Of a DNA stretch of 64,000 nucleotides, positions 42,515 to 51,063 are shown piece after piece. Made by a program: the position numbers and the translations under genes. This stretch comes from PLGF01 sp052139695 (GTDB lineage: Bacteria; Verrucomicrobiota; Verrucomicrobiia; Limisphaerales; Palsa-1400). Where the stretch lies: contig JBKQWF010000309.1 in NCBI GenBank assembly GCA_052139695.1, positions 17,497 to 81,496 of the forward strand, read 5' to 3'. Positions within the stretch are counted from its first letter, which is position 1; the number at the start of each line of letters is the position of its first letter. A model generated the notes under the pieces. That model worked only from the letters and a program-made list of their open reading frames with translations, was not told where the DNA came from and did not search any database.

Positions 42515-44560
42515 CTAGCGCGTGATAAGAGGTGGGGCTTCCGCGTCCGCCGGCGGGGCGGAACCACCGCCCGTGCTCTGAGCCGCGGCAGCCGCCGCAG
42601 CTTTGGCCAGCGCAGCCCTGCGGCTCTTAATGGCCGCCTCCTGATCTCTGATAATCTGCAGATTAGCAGCATCTGTCTCGACTCGAACCTTGATGCCATT
42701 GATCATGCTCTGGATCTTTGCGTCGTAGTCTTGTTGAGCCTTGGTGTACACTTCGGACGCGGTCTTGAATGCTGGCAGATTCGTGTCCAACTCGTTTTGG
42801 GCGGCCAGCCATTTATCTTTTGCTTGATCGAAGCGGGTATGTAACTCAGCCAGTTCCGGGTCCGAATTCCCGGGATAGGCCGTGAGAAGCTCGCTACCCC
42901 GTTCGTCTTTGGGAATGGAAAGCAATTTAGCGAACGTGTTGCTAAAAATAGCGTAATCAGCCGCCGCCATAACTTCGTCGTGCGTCCACTCGCGCGGGGA
43001 TTCGCTTTGCCTCTTCTCTTCCGCCTTTAGGAACGGGTCAGTGTTAACTGAGGCAGCTCCAGCAGTTTTAGCGCGTTCCCATTCTCTCTTGAGAGCCGCC
43101 TCACGGCTCTTGATCGTCACTAGGTTGGACGCATCCTCTTTGACACGATCTTTGAGGCCGTCGATGATGCTGTTGATTTTCGCATCGTAGTCGCGTTGGG
43201 CGTTGGTGTACGATTCCGAGGCTGTCTTGTAGGCCGGGCTGTCGGTTGCCCCGTCATTTTGGGCAGCTATCCATTTGTCCTTGGCGTGCAGAAGGCGCAG
43301 GCGCAATTCAGCCAGCTCAGGATCCAAATGCCCGGGATAGGCAGTGGCGAGTTCGCTGCCGAGCTGATCTCTCGGAACGAACAGCAATTTGGCGAGAACG
43401 TTGCTGCAAAACTGGTAGTCAGCCGCCGCAACGACCTCATCATGCGACCACTTGCGCAATGATTCGGAAATGACCCGCTCGTCAGTTCCGCGCGGAAGTG
43501 CTCCAGCGAGGTTGTCGGATGTTTCAACTGGCGGCTGAGCATCTGTCAATGTGACAATGCCCAGGCCGAGCAGAAGGAGGAAAGCCGGCAGCGGCCACAA
43601 TGGGCGCTTTTTGAAACCGGAGATCATCAAAATGCGGCGGCGCATCTGCGCGCCATCTTCCAGAATCCCCACCAGGGCCGGCGGCGTAGCGCAGGCGAAA
43701 AGTTCCAATAACTTCAAGATCGTTTGCCCGTAGGGCGTTTTCTCTTCCTCGCCCGCGTGGAAGAGGGCCAGTTCATCGCAAGCCATTTCCCGGTCCGCCG
43801 CCATTCTCCGAACCGCCAGCCAGATTACGGGATTGAACCAGTGCAGGGCCTGCAAACTGGCCGCCAGCCAAAGAACAAATGCGTCACCCCTTCTCACGTG
43901 CGCCATTTCATGGAGAAAAACATGCCGCAACTCAGCCGCGCTGAATTGCCCGGTGAGCCCGGCCGGGAGCAGGAGCATGGGGCGCCACAATCCGCAAAGC
44001 GCCGGGCTTTTGACGGCGGACGTTTCCGCCAATCTGACCTTGGTCCTCACCCCCAGCTCCTTCCGGCAATTCGCAAGCAAGGCCAGCGCGTCCTGGTCCA
44101 CCACCGGCCTCGGCGTCCCAAGCCGGCGCAAAAAGAGCCAGTTCTGCCCAAAAGTTCGCGCCGCAAAAATCACCGCGCCGCCCAGCCAAAGAGAGAAGAG
44201 GAACTCCCAGGAGCGCCTTCGCCACCAAGCGTGTTTTATGACAGGGCGCGCAGGCGCAGCTTGCGGCGGCGGCCCATTTTCGATCGCGTCGTTACCGCTC
44301 GACGGCCACGGCGCGCTGATGATTGATGGCGACAGGGATGCGCCCCACCCGCGCCCGTAATTAAAGAGGCTGATTTTGCTGGGAATGGCAACGGGAAGGG
44401 CCAGGCGGAGCACGACAAGCAGCCAGAGCGCATATCTCCATTGCGCGGTCCATCTGCTTGGAAAGACCTTCTGCGCGGCCATGACAAGAAGCGCGATCAC
44501 CGAGGCCTGCCAGGAGACCCGGCCTAACCAGAGAAGAAATGGGCCGGCAAACGTGTTCAT
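42515..44560 (-). CDS. BlaR1-like M56 metallopeptidase with a novel tandem-repeat C-terminus
   Basis: 681 residues. The first 340 resemble BlaR1/MecR1: TM helices (VIALLVMAAQKVF, YALWLLVVLRLALPVAI), the M56 zinc motif HEMAH at residues 217-221 followed by VRRGDAF, DREMACDELAL with the third metal ligand, and a last TM (LPAFLLLLGLGIVTL). Instead of a penicillin-binding sensor domain, the C-terminal half has two helical repeats of about 130 residues (366-495 and 520-651), each beginning W-S/T-HDEV-V/M-AAADY and each containing AKDKW-I/L-AAQN, YDAKI and E-AA-K/I. Residues between are linkers. The partner repressor BlaI overlaps its start (ATGA). It likely cleaves BlaI after a signal; the ligand is unknown. 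Confidence 0.88.
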   Translation of the reverse strand: MNTFAGPFLLWLGRVSWQASVIALLVMAAQKVFPSRWTAQWRYALWLLVVLRLALPVAIPSKISLFNYGRGWGASLSPSIISAPWPSSGNDAIENGPPPQAAPARPVIKHAWWRRRSWEFLFSLWLGGAVIFAARTFGQNWLFLRRLGTPRPVVDQDALALLANCRKELGVRTKVRLAETSAVKSPALCGLWRPMLLLPAGLTGQFSAAELRHVFLHEMAHVRRGDAFVLWLAASLQALHWFNPVIWLAVRRMAADREMACDELALFHAGEEEKTPYGQTILKLLELFACATPPALVGILEDGAQMRRRILMISGFKKRPLWPLPAFLLLLGLGIVTLTDAQPPVETSDNLAGALPRGTDERVISESLRKWSHDEVVAAADYQFCSNVLAKLLFVPRDQLGSELATAYPGHLDPELAELRLRLLHAKDKWIAAQNDGATDSPAYKTASESYTNAQRDYDAKINSIIDGLKDRVKEDASNLVTIKSREAALKREWERAKTAGAASVNTDPFLKAEEKRQSESPREWTHDEVMAAADYAIFSNTFAKLLSIPKDERGSELLTAYPGNSDPELAELHTRFDQAKDKWLAAQNELDTNLPAFKTASEVYTKAQQDYDAKIQSMINGIKVRVETDAANLQIIRDQEAAIKSRRAALAKAAAAAAAQSTGGGSAPPADAEAPPLITR

Positions 44561-44943
44561 TTTTCCTTTTCCGCCAGCAGGCGTTTCAATTGTTTGATAT
44601 CTTCCTTCGAGAGATTGGATTCCTTGACCAGATGCAGCAGCAAAGGCGCTGGGTCCCCGCCAAAAACGCGCCGCAAGAACGACCGGCTTTCCTGGCGGAC
44701 GCAGGTCTCCTGGCTGACCAGCGGCTCATAGAGATAGCGTTTGCCCTCCCGCGTGGCCTTTAAGGCGCGCTTCTTGACGAGGCGGTCGAGGAGGGTGCGG
44801 ATGGTGCGGGTGTGCCAGCCCGTTCCCGGCGCTAATTGGCTGACAATGTCGCCGGCGGGAACTGGGTGGCGCGCCCAGACCAGGCCCATGACTTGCCACT
44901 CGGATTCAGAAATGCGGACGGAATGCTTTGAATTGCTACTCAT
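44557..44943 (-). CDS. blaI: BlaI/MecI/CopY family repressor
   Basis: 128 residues. The winged helix-turn-helix occupies the first 75 residues (ISESEWQVMGLVWARHP, TIRTLLDRLVKKRALKA), where LDRLVKKRAL and EGKRYLYEP are conserved. The C-terminal dimerisation part is present (FLRRVFGGDPAPLLLHLV). In the family, BlaR1 cleaves the repressor on signal, derepressing target genes. Its stop overlaps the BlaR1 start (ATGA), so both are made together. A TACAcgTGTA operator lies 16 bases upstream of its ATG, indicating autoregulation. No beta-lactamase is next to it, so the regulon is elsewhere. Confidence 0.92.
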   Translation of the reverse strand: MSSNSKHSVRISESEWQVMGLVWARHPVPAGDIVSQLAPGTGWHTRTIRTLLDRLVKKRALKATREGKRYLYEPLVSQETCVRQESRSFLRRVFGGDPAPLLLHLVKESNLSKEDIKQLKRLLAEKEK

Positions 44944-44958
44944 GTAGCAGCATATTGA

Positions 44959-44968
44959 TACACGTGTA
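44959..44968. promoter_or_regulatory. BlaI-type operator
   Basis: TACA-CG-TGTA matches the core of BlaI/MecI sites (TACA, two bases, TGTA). It lies just upstream of blaI, on the side expected for autorepression. A partial second GCTACA half-site is in the following 60 bases. Confidence 0.75.
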
Positions 44969-45206
44969 GCAGTTGATCCAGAATTAAATTTGAGTTTTTT
45001 TTAGAGCGCGGCTCGGGTCTGGCCGCAAAACTGCTACATCAGCCGCCCATTTCACGGCCCAACGGTTCTCACAGCCGAGAAAAAGCGAGGCTTTGGCACT
45101 GCGAAATGGCTTGCAAATCGGGGCGGTGGAAAGGTAATGACGAGAGCACGAGAGACGGCAATAAACAGCTTGCTGACGCCGTGAACGTAATGCGTCAGTC
45201 ACCGGC

Positions 45207-45278
45207 GGCAGGGACGCCTCGCCGAGGCGTCCGGGGGTATTCTTGCCGGAGCGGTCGCCTCGGCGAGGCGACCCTGCC
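45207..45278. repeat. 72-bp GGCAGGG...CCCTGCC palindromic element
   Basis: Ends GGCAGGGACGCC (45207-45218) and GGCGACCCTGCC (45267-45278). Inside are GGACGCCTC/GAGGCGTCC-type and GGTCGCCTC-ggc-GAGGCGACC hairpins. Same family as 17466-17541. Confidence 0.86.
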
Positions 45279-45314
45279 CTTCTTAGGCCCGCCGTCGCTG
45301 ATGACGCGTTACCC

Positions 45315-47204
45315 GTGAACAACAAATCAGATGGGAAATCCCGGTTGATGTGGTTCCTATTAGTCCTGGGTATTGTCGTTGCCTATCAGCGCGTCTGGCA
45401 TGCGGGGTTTCTTTGGGAAGATGACATTTACATTACCCACAACCCATTGCTCACCGCGCCTGACGGATTGCGCCGGATTTGGTTTTCACGGGATTCGCCT
45501 TCGCAATATTTTCCGCTGACCTACACCTCATTTTACGCCGAACGCTTTCTTTGGGGTTTCCGGCCCTATGGCTATCACTGCGTGAATATTCTCATCCACG
45601 CCGGCAACGCGCTCCTGGCCTGGACGCTTTTGCGCCGGTTGCGGGTGCCGGGCGCAGGGCTGGGGGCGGCACTTTTTGCGCTGCACCCGGTGCAGGTCGA
45701 AACGGTGGCGTTGATAACGGAGCGGAAGAATTTGTTGATGGCGTTCTTCTTCCTGCTCGCGCTGCTGGCGTGGATCAGCTTTATCGATGATTCCTCCAAG
45801 CGGCGCTGGCGGCACTACGCGCTGGCGCTGGTTTATTACATGCTCTCGCTCGCTGGCAAGACGACGGCCTGCACCCTTCCGGCAGCGTTGCTCCTGGTTG
45901 TCTGGTTTAAAAGAGAGCCGATCAATCGGCGGCGCCTTGCTGAGATTTCGCCGTTCGTCGTTTTGGGAATCGCGATGGGCGTTGTGACGATGTGGTGGGA
46001 ACGCTTCCACCAGCAAGCGGTTGGCGGAGTTTTCCAGATGGGCCTGGTGGAGCGCCTTCTCATCGCGAGCCGGGCGCTCTGGTTTTACGCGGGCAAGCTG
46101 CTGTGGCCGGCAAACCTGATTTTTTGTTATCCCAGGTGGAACATCTCAAGCGCGGACGCGCGGGCCTATGTTTGGGTTTTGGCAACGGCGGCGGCCGGAG
46201 TTGCGATTTTCCGCTGGAGGGAGAATTTCAGGCGCGGCCCGGCGGTGGCGTCGCTCTTTTACGCGGCCACCTTAGCGCCGACGCTTGGCTTCATCATGTA
46301 TTACACCTTTCGTTACACTTTTGTGGCGGATCATTACCAATACCTGGCGTGCCTCGGTCCGCTGGCGTTGCTGGCCGCGGGCCTGGAAAGACTTCCAATT
46401 GGCAAACCAATTGGTTACGTGGTTCTGCCTGTGGTCCTCGGCGTCCTAACCTGGTCCCAATGCGGGGAATATGCCAATGCTGAAACTCTCTGGCGCGCGA
46501 CCATCGCCAAGAATCCAAGCTCATGGATGGCCCGCGAAAATCTTGGCGTGGCGCTGGCGGATAAAGGAAGGATCGACGACGCGATTGAGCAATATCGCCG
46601 GGCACTGGAACTTCACCCGGATTTTGCCCAGGCCCATAATGACCTTGGCGCGGCCCTTTTTCGGAAGGGAATGGCCGCCGAAGCCGTCGCGCAATATCGC
46701 GAAGCGATTCGCGATGACCCAAATGACGCAAATGCCCACTACAATCTCGGCAACGCGCTGGCAAAGCAGGGGGAGGATCAGGAGGCGCTGGAGCAATTGC
46801 GGATCGCCGCGCGACTTCGACCGATGGATTTGAACACCAGCATAAACCTGGCTAATGCCTTATTCGACGCGGGCAGACTGGACGACGCCATTACCGAGGA
46901 GCGCCATGCGCTGGGGATGGCGCCGAGTGATGTTCGGGTCATGGAGAATCTTGGCAAGATGCTGGTGCTAAAAGGCGACCTCGAGGAGGCCATGCCGTTG
47001 CTGGATAAGGCGTATTCGGGAAGTTCAGATCCGGCTGAGAAATGGCATCGCTTCGCCAGGGAGTTAGTGGATGCGGGAAGTTTCAAGCCGGCGATGGCTT
47101 GTTATCGGGTTGCCATGGCTGAGGCGAAGGCGGAGAACAAGCCAGCGCTGGTCGAGGCCCTGCAAACGGAAATGACCCGTCTTGGACCCGATCCGCAAAA
47201 GTAA
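45315..47204 (+). CDS. membrane protein with C-terminal TPR repeats
   Basis: 629 residues from GTG 45315; the frame is open upstream to 45243 through repeat DNA and this part is excluded. The N-terminal ~380 residues hold about ten TM segments (WFLLVLGIVVAYQRVW, LMAFFFLLALLAWISF, ALALVYYMLSLAGKTTA). Loops with WEDDIYITHNPLL and FALHPVQVETVALITERKN recall the multi-TM/TPR proteins grouped with the TMTC mannosyltransferase-like family. The C-terminal part has five TPR units (NLGVALADKGRIDDAIEQYR, DLGAALFRKGMAAEAVAQYR, NLGNALAKQGEDQEALEQLR and two more). Function is unknown: a GT-C type glycosyltransferase or assembly role is plausible. Stand-alone on the plus strand. Confidence 0.84.
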   Translation: MNNKSDGKSRLMWFLLVLGIVVAYQRVWHAGFLWEDDIYITHNPLLTAPDGLRRIWFSRDSPSQYFPLTYTSFYAERFLWGFRPYGYHCVNILIHAGNALLAWTLLRRLRVPGAGLGAALFALHPVQVETVALITERKNLLMAFFFLLALLAWISFIDDSSKRRWRHYALALVYYMLSLAGKTTACTLPAALLLVVWFKREPINRRRLAEISPFVVLGIAMGVVTMWWERFHQQAVGGVFQMGLVERLLIASRALWFYAGKLLWPANLIFCYPRWNISSADARAYVWVLATAAAGVAIFRWRENFRRGPAVASLFYAATLAPTLGFIMYYTFRYTFVADHYQYLACLGPLALLAAGLERLPIGKPIGYVVLPVVLGVLTWSQCGEYANAETLWRATIAKNPSSWMARENLGVALADKGRIDDAIEQYRRALELHPDFAQAHNDLGAALFRKGMAAEAVAQYREAIRDDPNDANAHYNLGNALAKQGEDQEALEQLRIAARLRPMDLNTSINLANALFDAGRLDDAITEERHALGMAPSDVRVMENLGKMLVLKGDLEEAMPLLDKAYSGSSDPAEKWHRFARELVDAGSFKPAMACYRVAMAEAKAENKPALVEALQTEMTRLGPDPQK

Positions 47205-47378
47205 TACTGATGTGGCCGGGTAATTCCAAACGGCATTCATAAGAAGCAGGGGGCTTGTTCGAACCAAGCTTGGCCAAAACTTGTCATTTTTCTAAAGCGA
47301 CCCCCAAGCCTTTTTGGCTTCTGTAAGGGCGGAAGAATTCCGTTTTCTTCCATCGGCATTCCGGTATATTCAAAAACT

Positions 47379-48836
47379 ATGTGGGTTGAAGAATTGAATA
47401 TCGAGAATATCAAGTGCTTTGAAAAGCTGACGCTCCGTTGCGGAGACAAGGATGGGGCATTTAAATGGATCACTCTTTTGGGAGAAAATGGGGTCGGAAA
47501 GAGCACTGTTCTTCAAGCGTTAGGTTTGTTGCTTGCCGGCCCAGATGGCGCAAACCAACTGCTCACCAAGCCACTTGGCTGGCTTCGCGACGAGCGTCGC
47601 CAAGGAAAACTTTCCGCAAGAATTCACAAAGGAGAGAGGGACCCAGGCGAATATGGCGCGACAAAGAAAAGAGCAGTATTCAATTTCACTTACTTCATTA
47701 CAGGACCAGAAAAGATACAGATTCGCAGCAAGACATATACAGAGCCTGCTATTGTTCCCAACTCAGATAGAACCCTCTCATGGCTCCGGCAGAATGCATT
47801 TCAAGCGAAAGGAAAAGGATGGTTTGCTTCTGGTTACGGCGCATTTCGCCGCCTGACAAAGCGTAATCAGGTTATTGTGCCCTCGTTACAAACCCCGGAG
47901 CGATTCACGGGCTTTCTTGCACAGTTTAATGAAGACGAGCCTTTGGCCGCTTTTGAACAATGGTTTGTTCATCTCGACTATCGTATGGCTAAAACGGACG
48001 ACTTGGCGAAGAGGCAACAGGCACTTGGAGTTGCGGCGATCAATCGAGTTTTACCCGAAGGCGCTAGGTTCGACTCTGTCCGCACCGACGGGAAAATCCT
48101 TTTCGACGTCAATGGGCAAAAGGTGGCTACGCTCAACTTAAGTGATGGTTATCGGAGTGTGCTGGCGCTTGCTGGGGATTTGATTTGGAGACTCTTCATG
48201 GCTTTCCCGGATAGCGACGACCCGATGCAGGAATTAGGCACTGTCCTGATAGATGAGCTGGATATTCATCTCCATCCAGTCTGGCAGCGGCAAATTCCGG
48301 GGATGCTAAGAAAGCTCTTCCCGAATTTACAGTTCATTGTTTCCACCCACAGCCCCTTTATTGCGTCTGGTGCCGGAGAGGATGCCGTTACTTACCGGCT
48401 GAACTGGGCTGGAGATAAGATTGAACATACAAAAATAATCAATATGGCTTTTATGAGCGTCGAGAAGGTGCTCCAAAGCGAGGCTTTTGAGGTTGTATCA
48501 CTTTTCTCGAAGGAAACTCAAATGAGAATTGATCGCTACTACACGCTCAGGAAAAAATCGAAGAGGACCCCTCAAGAAGAAAATCAGCTAGAGATGGATA
48601 TGCCGATCGTGCGACAGGCAATCGGGCCTGATGCGCCAAAGAGTGCCTTGGAAAATAAAATGGATCAGTATTTGAGCAAAATGCTAAAACGATCCGAGTT
48701 ACTCGAACAAGGAAGCCCAGTGTGTTGGCGGATAATGAAACGAAGTGGAAAAGGGACATCCGTTCGGCACTCAGCGATGCCACACGAAAAAATGCACAGG
48801 AAAAATACAAACACAAAGATATCAAAGAAGCGCTGA
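47379..48836 (+). CDS. PtuA-like AAA/ABC-type ATPase, Septu defence candidate
   Basis: 485 residues. SMC/RecF-type ATPase: Walker A GENGVGKS (residues 35-42), a signature-like LSDGYRSVLALAGD, Walker B GTVLIDELDIHLHP and the STHSPF switch. Middle region is long and helical, as in OLD/PtuA proteins. It lies immediately before an HNH gene of the type that pairs with PtuA, so I call it the ATPase of a Septu-like anti-phage pair. The last 35-40 residues (from PVCWRIMKRSGKG onward) are basic, low-complexity and read over the start of the HNH gene; the conserved protein probably ends near SELLEQGS. The DNA is more AT-rich than its neighbours, suggesting transfer. Confidence 0.8.
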   Translation: MWVEELNIENIKCFEKLTLRCGDKDGAFKWITLLGENGVGKSTVLQALGLLLAGPDGANQLLTKPLGWLRDERRQGKLSARIHKGERDPGEYGATKKRAVFNFTYFITGPEKIQIRSKTYTEPAIVPNSDRTLSWLRQNAFQAKGKGWFASGYGAFRRLTKRNQVIVPSLQTPERFTGFLAQFNEDEPLAAFEQWFVHLDYRMAKTDDLAKRQQALGVAAINRVLPEGARFDSVRTDGKILFDVNGQKVATLNLSDGYRSVLALAGDLIWRLFMAFPDSDDPMQELGTVLIDELDIHLHPVWQRQIPGMLRKLFPNLQFIVSTHSPFIASGAGEDAVTYRLNWAGDKIEHTKIINMAFMSVEKVLQSEAFEVVSLFSKETQMRIDRYYTLRKKSKRTPQEENQLEMDMPIVRQAIGPDAPKSALENKMDQYLSKMLKRSELLEQGSPVCWRIMKRSGKGTSVRHSAMPHEKMHRKNTNTKISKKR

Positions 48837-49333
48837 TAGGCATGTTCCACGGAAAATGTGCGTATTGTGAAAGTTACATCACTCATATTGATTTCGGTCA
48901 CATCGAGCATTTTAAGCCAAAATGCACGCCTACCTATTATGAACTGGCTGTTGACTGGGGAAATCTGCTTCTGGCTTGTGGTCGCTGCAATGGAGCGGAA
49001 AACAAAGGGACTAAGTTCCCACTTGCTAACAAAGGTGGGCCGCTAGTGAACCCCGTCACGGAGGACCCCTCCAAACATCTGGGTTTTGATTTTGATCCGA
49101 AGTTGAAATTAGCAAATGTCCTTGGGATATCCAAACGCGGTGAGACCACTCGGAAGACTCTCGGTCTCAACAGGCGGGAGTTGTTACAGCATCGGTCAAG
49201 ATTTGTCACAAAACTTTGGGTGATTGCTCGCCATTACAACAACGATAACGAAGCTCGTGAAATTATTGATTCGGCAATCTGCCCCCAAGAGGAATACTCC
49301 GCGTTTGCCATCGCGCTTAAGAAATCGCTGTAA
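48722..49333 (+). CDS. PtuB-like HNH endonuclease (TIGR02646 type)
   Basis: 203 residues from GTG 48722; there is no in-frame ATG before the catalytic core, so the gene truly overlaps the ATPase gene by 115 bases. HNH/zinc motif: FHGKCAYCESYITHIDFG, then HIEHFKPK and WGNLLLACGRCNGAENKG, with CxxC pairs on both sides. This matches the HNH nuclease type found next to PtuA ATPases and with some retrons. No reverse transcriptase or retron RNA is seen, so a Septu-type pair is the better call. The nuclease would cut DNA or RNA after the ATPase senses infection. Alternative: a toxin-type nuclease pair with similar architecture. Confidence 0.82.
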   Translation: MLADNETKWKRDIRSALSDATRKNAQEKYKHKDIKEALIGMFHGKCAYCESYITHIDFGHIEHFKPKCTPTYYELAVDWGNLLLACGRCNGAENKGTKFPLANKGGPLVNPVTEDPSKHLGFDFDPKLKLANVLGISKRGETTRKTLGLNRRELLQHRSRFVTKLWVIARHYNNDNEAREIIDSAICPQEEYSAFAIALKKSL

Positions 49334-49372
49334 TATTAGCATGCCACCAGAGCGCCTCTCTTGCGATGTGTT

Positions 49373-49597
49373 TCACACGGCTACTGGATACTTGATCGGC
49401 GGGTGCGGGTCGTAGCCGGCGATTTAAAAATCGACGAAGTGATACTCGAAGATGGAGGCGGGTTTGCGTTTGAGGATCAGCTTGGGGAGTGGGCGCGGCT
49501 CGCGCGTAAGTTGTTCCCGGACGCTTTCGATCTGGTTCAAATAAATGTGGCAGTCACCGCCGGTCCAGACGAAGGTTCAGATCTGCCTTTATCCTGC
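49373..49597 (-). pseudogene. thyA: thymidylate synthase ThyA C-terminal remnant
   Basis: On the minus strand, from about 49573 downward, translation gives FVWTGGDCHIYLNQIE, then REPRPLPKLILKRKPASIFE and YHFVDF, an in-frame TAA at 49424-49426, then IAGYDPHPPIKYPVAV and a final TGA at 49373. This is the C-terminal end of ThyA (dUMP methylation by methylene-THF), matching DFEIEGYDPHP with Glu replaced by stop. Upstream, a probable ADLN remnant sits in another frame and is followed by the ThyX-like stop at 49616. The first two-thirds of thyA are gone. A dead relic; confidence in identity is high, in boundaries moderate. Confidence 0.92.
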
Positions 49598-49615
49598 TGA
49601 GCCTTTCACGCGGCC

Positions 49616-51007
49616 TTACTCCGGTTCCGCGCTGCCCTCTAATACCAATCCCTTGGTGGCTGGAAAGCGCTCGTACCACAATGTCAACGCATCTTTCAGA
49701 TGCTTCGCGTAACGATAGTGCGCGCCCAAACCCGTCCGCAGTTCCGCCTCGTAGAGGAATTTGTCCGCCGTTGTCGTGTGCTCAAAAGGAAATTCGGCGC
49801 CGAGGAGGGTCCAATATGGATAGGTGAGATCGCCATTTGCCAACAGCCCACGCGCTTTCGCCAAAGCCTTTCGGCCAACCTCTGCCTGACTCTCCATTGT
49901 GCTCCTCTGCTTGGCTGCGTCCGCCGGCAATTGGTCCGCCGCGAAATAGAATCCGCTGGGAATCTGTTGGCAGTATTTCGTACCCGTGCGGTGCCTGTTT
50001 AAATCGCGAATTTCCGCGAAGGCAATCCGAGACCAAGCGAAACGGACACTGGTCCTCTGCAAACTGCTCCCGACCGGCGCGTAGCGGTTGGTATGGAATT
50101 TGAGGTCGTCGGCCAATTCCTGAGCACCTACGCCCTGAGGAAGATCAACCGATACGTGGGCGATGGCCGCTTCCTCTGTTTGTGGAGACTCGGTTCGGGC
50201 ACCCTGAACCGATTTCTGGAATTCCGCGTTCAGCGCCGCCTTGTGGGATTCTGTGGCCCTGGCATGTTTGATCATGCGCGGGGCGGAAATCTCCAATTCG
50301 CCTCGAATCATCTCACCCAGCCTCTGAAATTCCGGCAACGGATGTGAAAGCAAATGCTGGCAAAGGTTCACCCAACCGCGCGCGGACATGACCAGCATGA
50401 CATTGGTCGCGGCAGCGACGGGGAGGAAATAGCGGGCCCTGTCAAAGGCGTAGTTTCGCCTCATGCGCGCCACTTTTTTTTGCGCCGACTCTGATGGGTC
50501 CAGCAAAAGAGCCTTGGGAATGCCCATCAAAGCGGGCTTTCCCGCCGCCAGATCTTCCCAGACCTTCACCGAGGCCTGATATGCCTGGAAGCACTCACCC
50601 ATCAAATTGTGCCACTCCGACACCTCTTCTGATCGAATCCCAAGACGTTCTGGTTCGATCAGGCCATCGACCGAAAGCCTAATGTAGCGAGTGGAGGATT
50701 CCTGACCACCCGCGGTTGGACAAAGCGTCCAAATGTAATAGGCGAGCCAGATGGAAATCTCATCCATAAACATGGCCACAGGGACCATGTCCGCGATGGA
50801 CTGGTGACCATAGTCCACCATGCGGAAAATCGAATCGACGGACTTTTCGAGATTATCAGGGTCAATTTTTGACAAAATCGAATCGAGGCCTTCGTTGTTC
50901 CGTGAATAACGAGCGCCGCTCGCCGCCAGGAGTTCTGGCGTCAGGGCGGGACGTCCGGCCCTTTTTGAGGCTTCACTCGGGCAAATGGCCACTTGGGTGA
51001 CTTTCAT
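49616..51007 (-). CDS. long two-domain ThyX-like thymidylate synthase
   Basis: 463 residues from ATG 51007 (MKVTQVAICP); an upstream ATG at 51046 would add 13. Two ThyX-like halves are visible. The first has GHQSIADMVPVAMFMDEISI, then AGGQESSTRYI, with the Ser/Arg/Tyr part but no RHR. The second has SLQRTSVRFAWSRIAFAEIR, then LNRHRTGTKYCQQIPSGFYF, with the RHR motif. So the canonical RHRx7S signature is split between halves. The family uses FAD, NADPH and methylene-THF to make dTMP. Long ThyX-like proteins of this kind are seen in PVC bacteria. Catalysis is probable but unproven. It lies directly in front of the thyA relic, which it appears to have replaced. Confidence 0.82.
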   Translation of the reverse strand: MKVTQVAICPSEASKRAGRPALTPELLAASGARYSRNNEGLDSILSKIDPDNLEKSVDSIFRMVDYGHQSIADMVPVAMFMDEISIWLAYYIWTLCPTAGGQESSTRYIRLSVDGLIEPERLGIRSEEVSEWHNLMGECFQAYQASVKVWEDLAAGKPALMGIPKALLLDPSESAQKKVARMRRNYAFDRARYFLPVAAATNVMLVMSARGWVNLCQHLLSHPLPEFQRLGEMIRGELEISAPRMIKHARATESHKAALNAEFQKSVQGARTESPQTEEAAIAHVSVDLPQGVGAQELADDLKFHTNRYAPVGSSLQRTSVRFAWSRIAFAEIRDLNRHRTGTKYCQQIPSGFYFAADQLPADAAKQRSTMESQAEVGRKALAKARGLLANGDLTYPYWTLLGAEFPFEHTTTADKFLYEAELRTGLGAHYRYAKHLKDALTLWYERFPATKGLVLEGSAEPE

Positions 51008-51063
51008 CGTCACGATTATGAGGAGGTTTGAGGAATTTAAAAGCATTACCCCGCAAGCTGGTT

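Larger units (their letters stand above)
44944..45314. other. intergenic region between divergent blaI and TPR genes
   Basis: 371 bases with no gene. Left end: the BlaI operator and a T run at 44995-45002. Right half: a 72-bp palindromic element, 45207-45278. Nothing else recognised. Confidence 0.6.

Noticed and set aside
47253..47270. tRNA T-arm-like hairpin (GCTTG, TTCGAAC loop, CAAGC)
   Set aside because: The surrounding 65-75 bases do not give a full cloverleaf with D and anticodon arms; no CCA context. It might be chance.
47205..49333. Retron system
   Set aside because: The HNH type also accompanies retrons, but no reverse transcriptase or msr/msd-like RNA region is present.
49361..49600. 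79-codon plus-strand open frame
   Set aside because: It is antisense to the thyA remnant, which explains the sequence.
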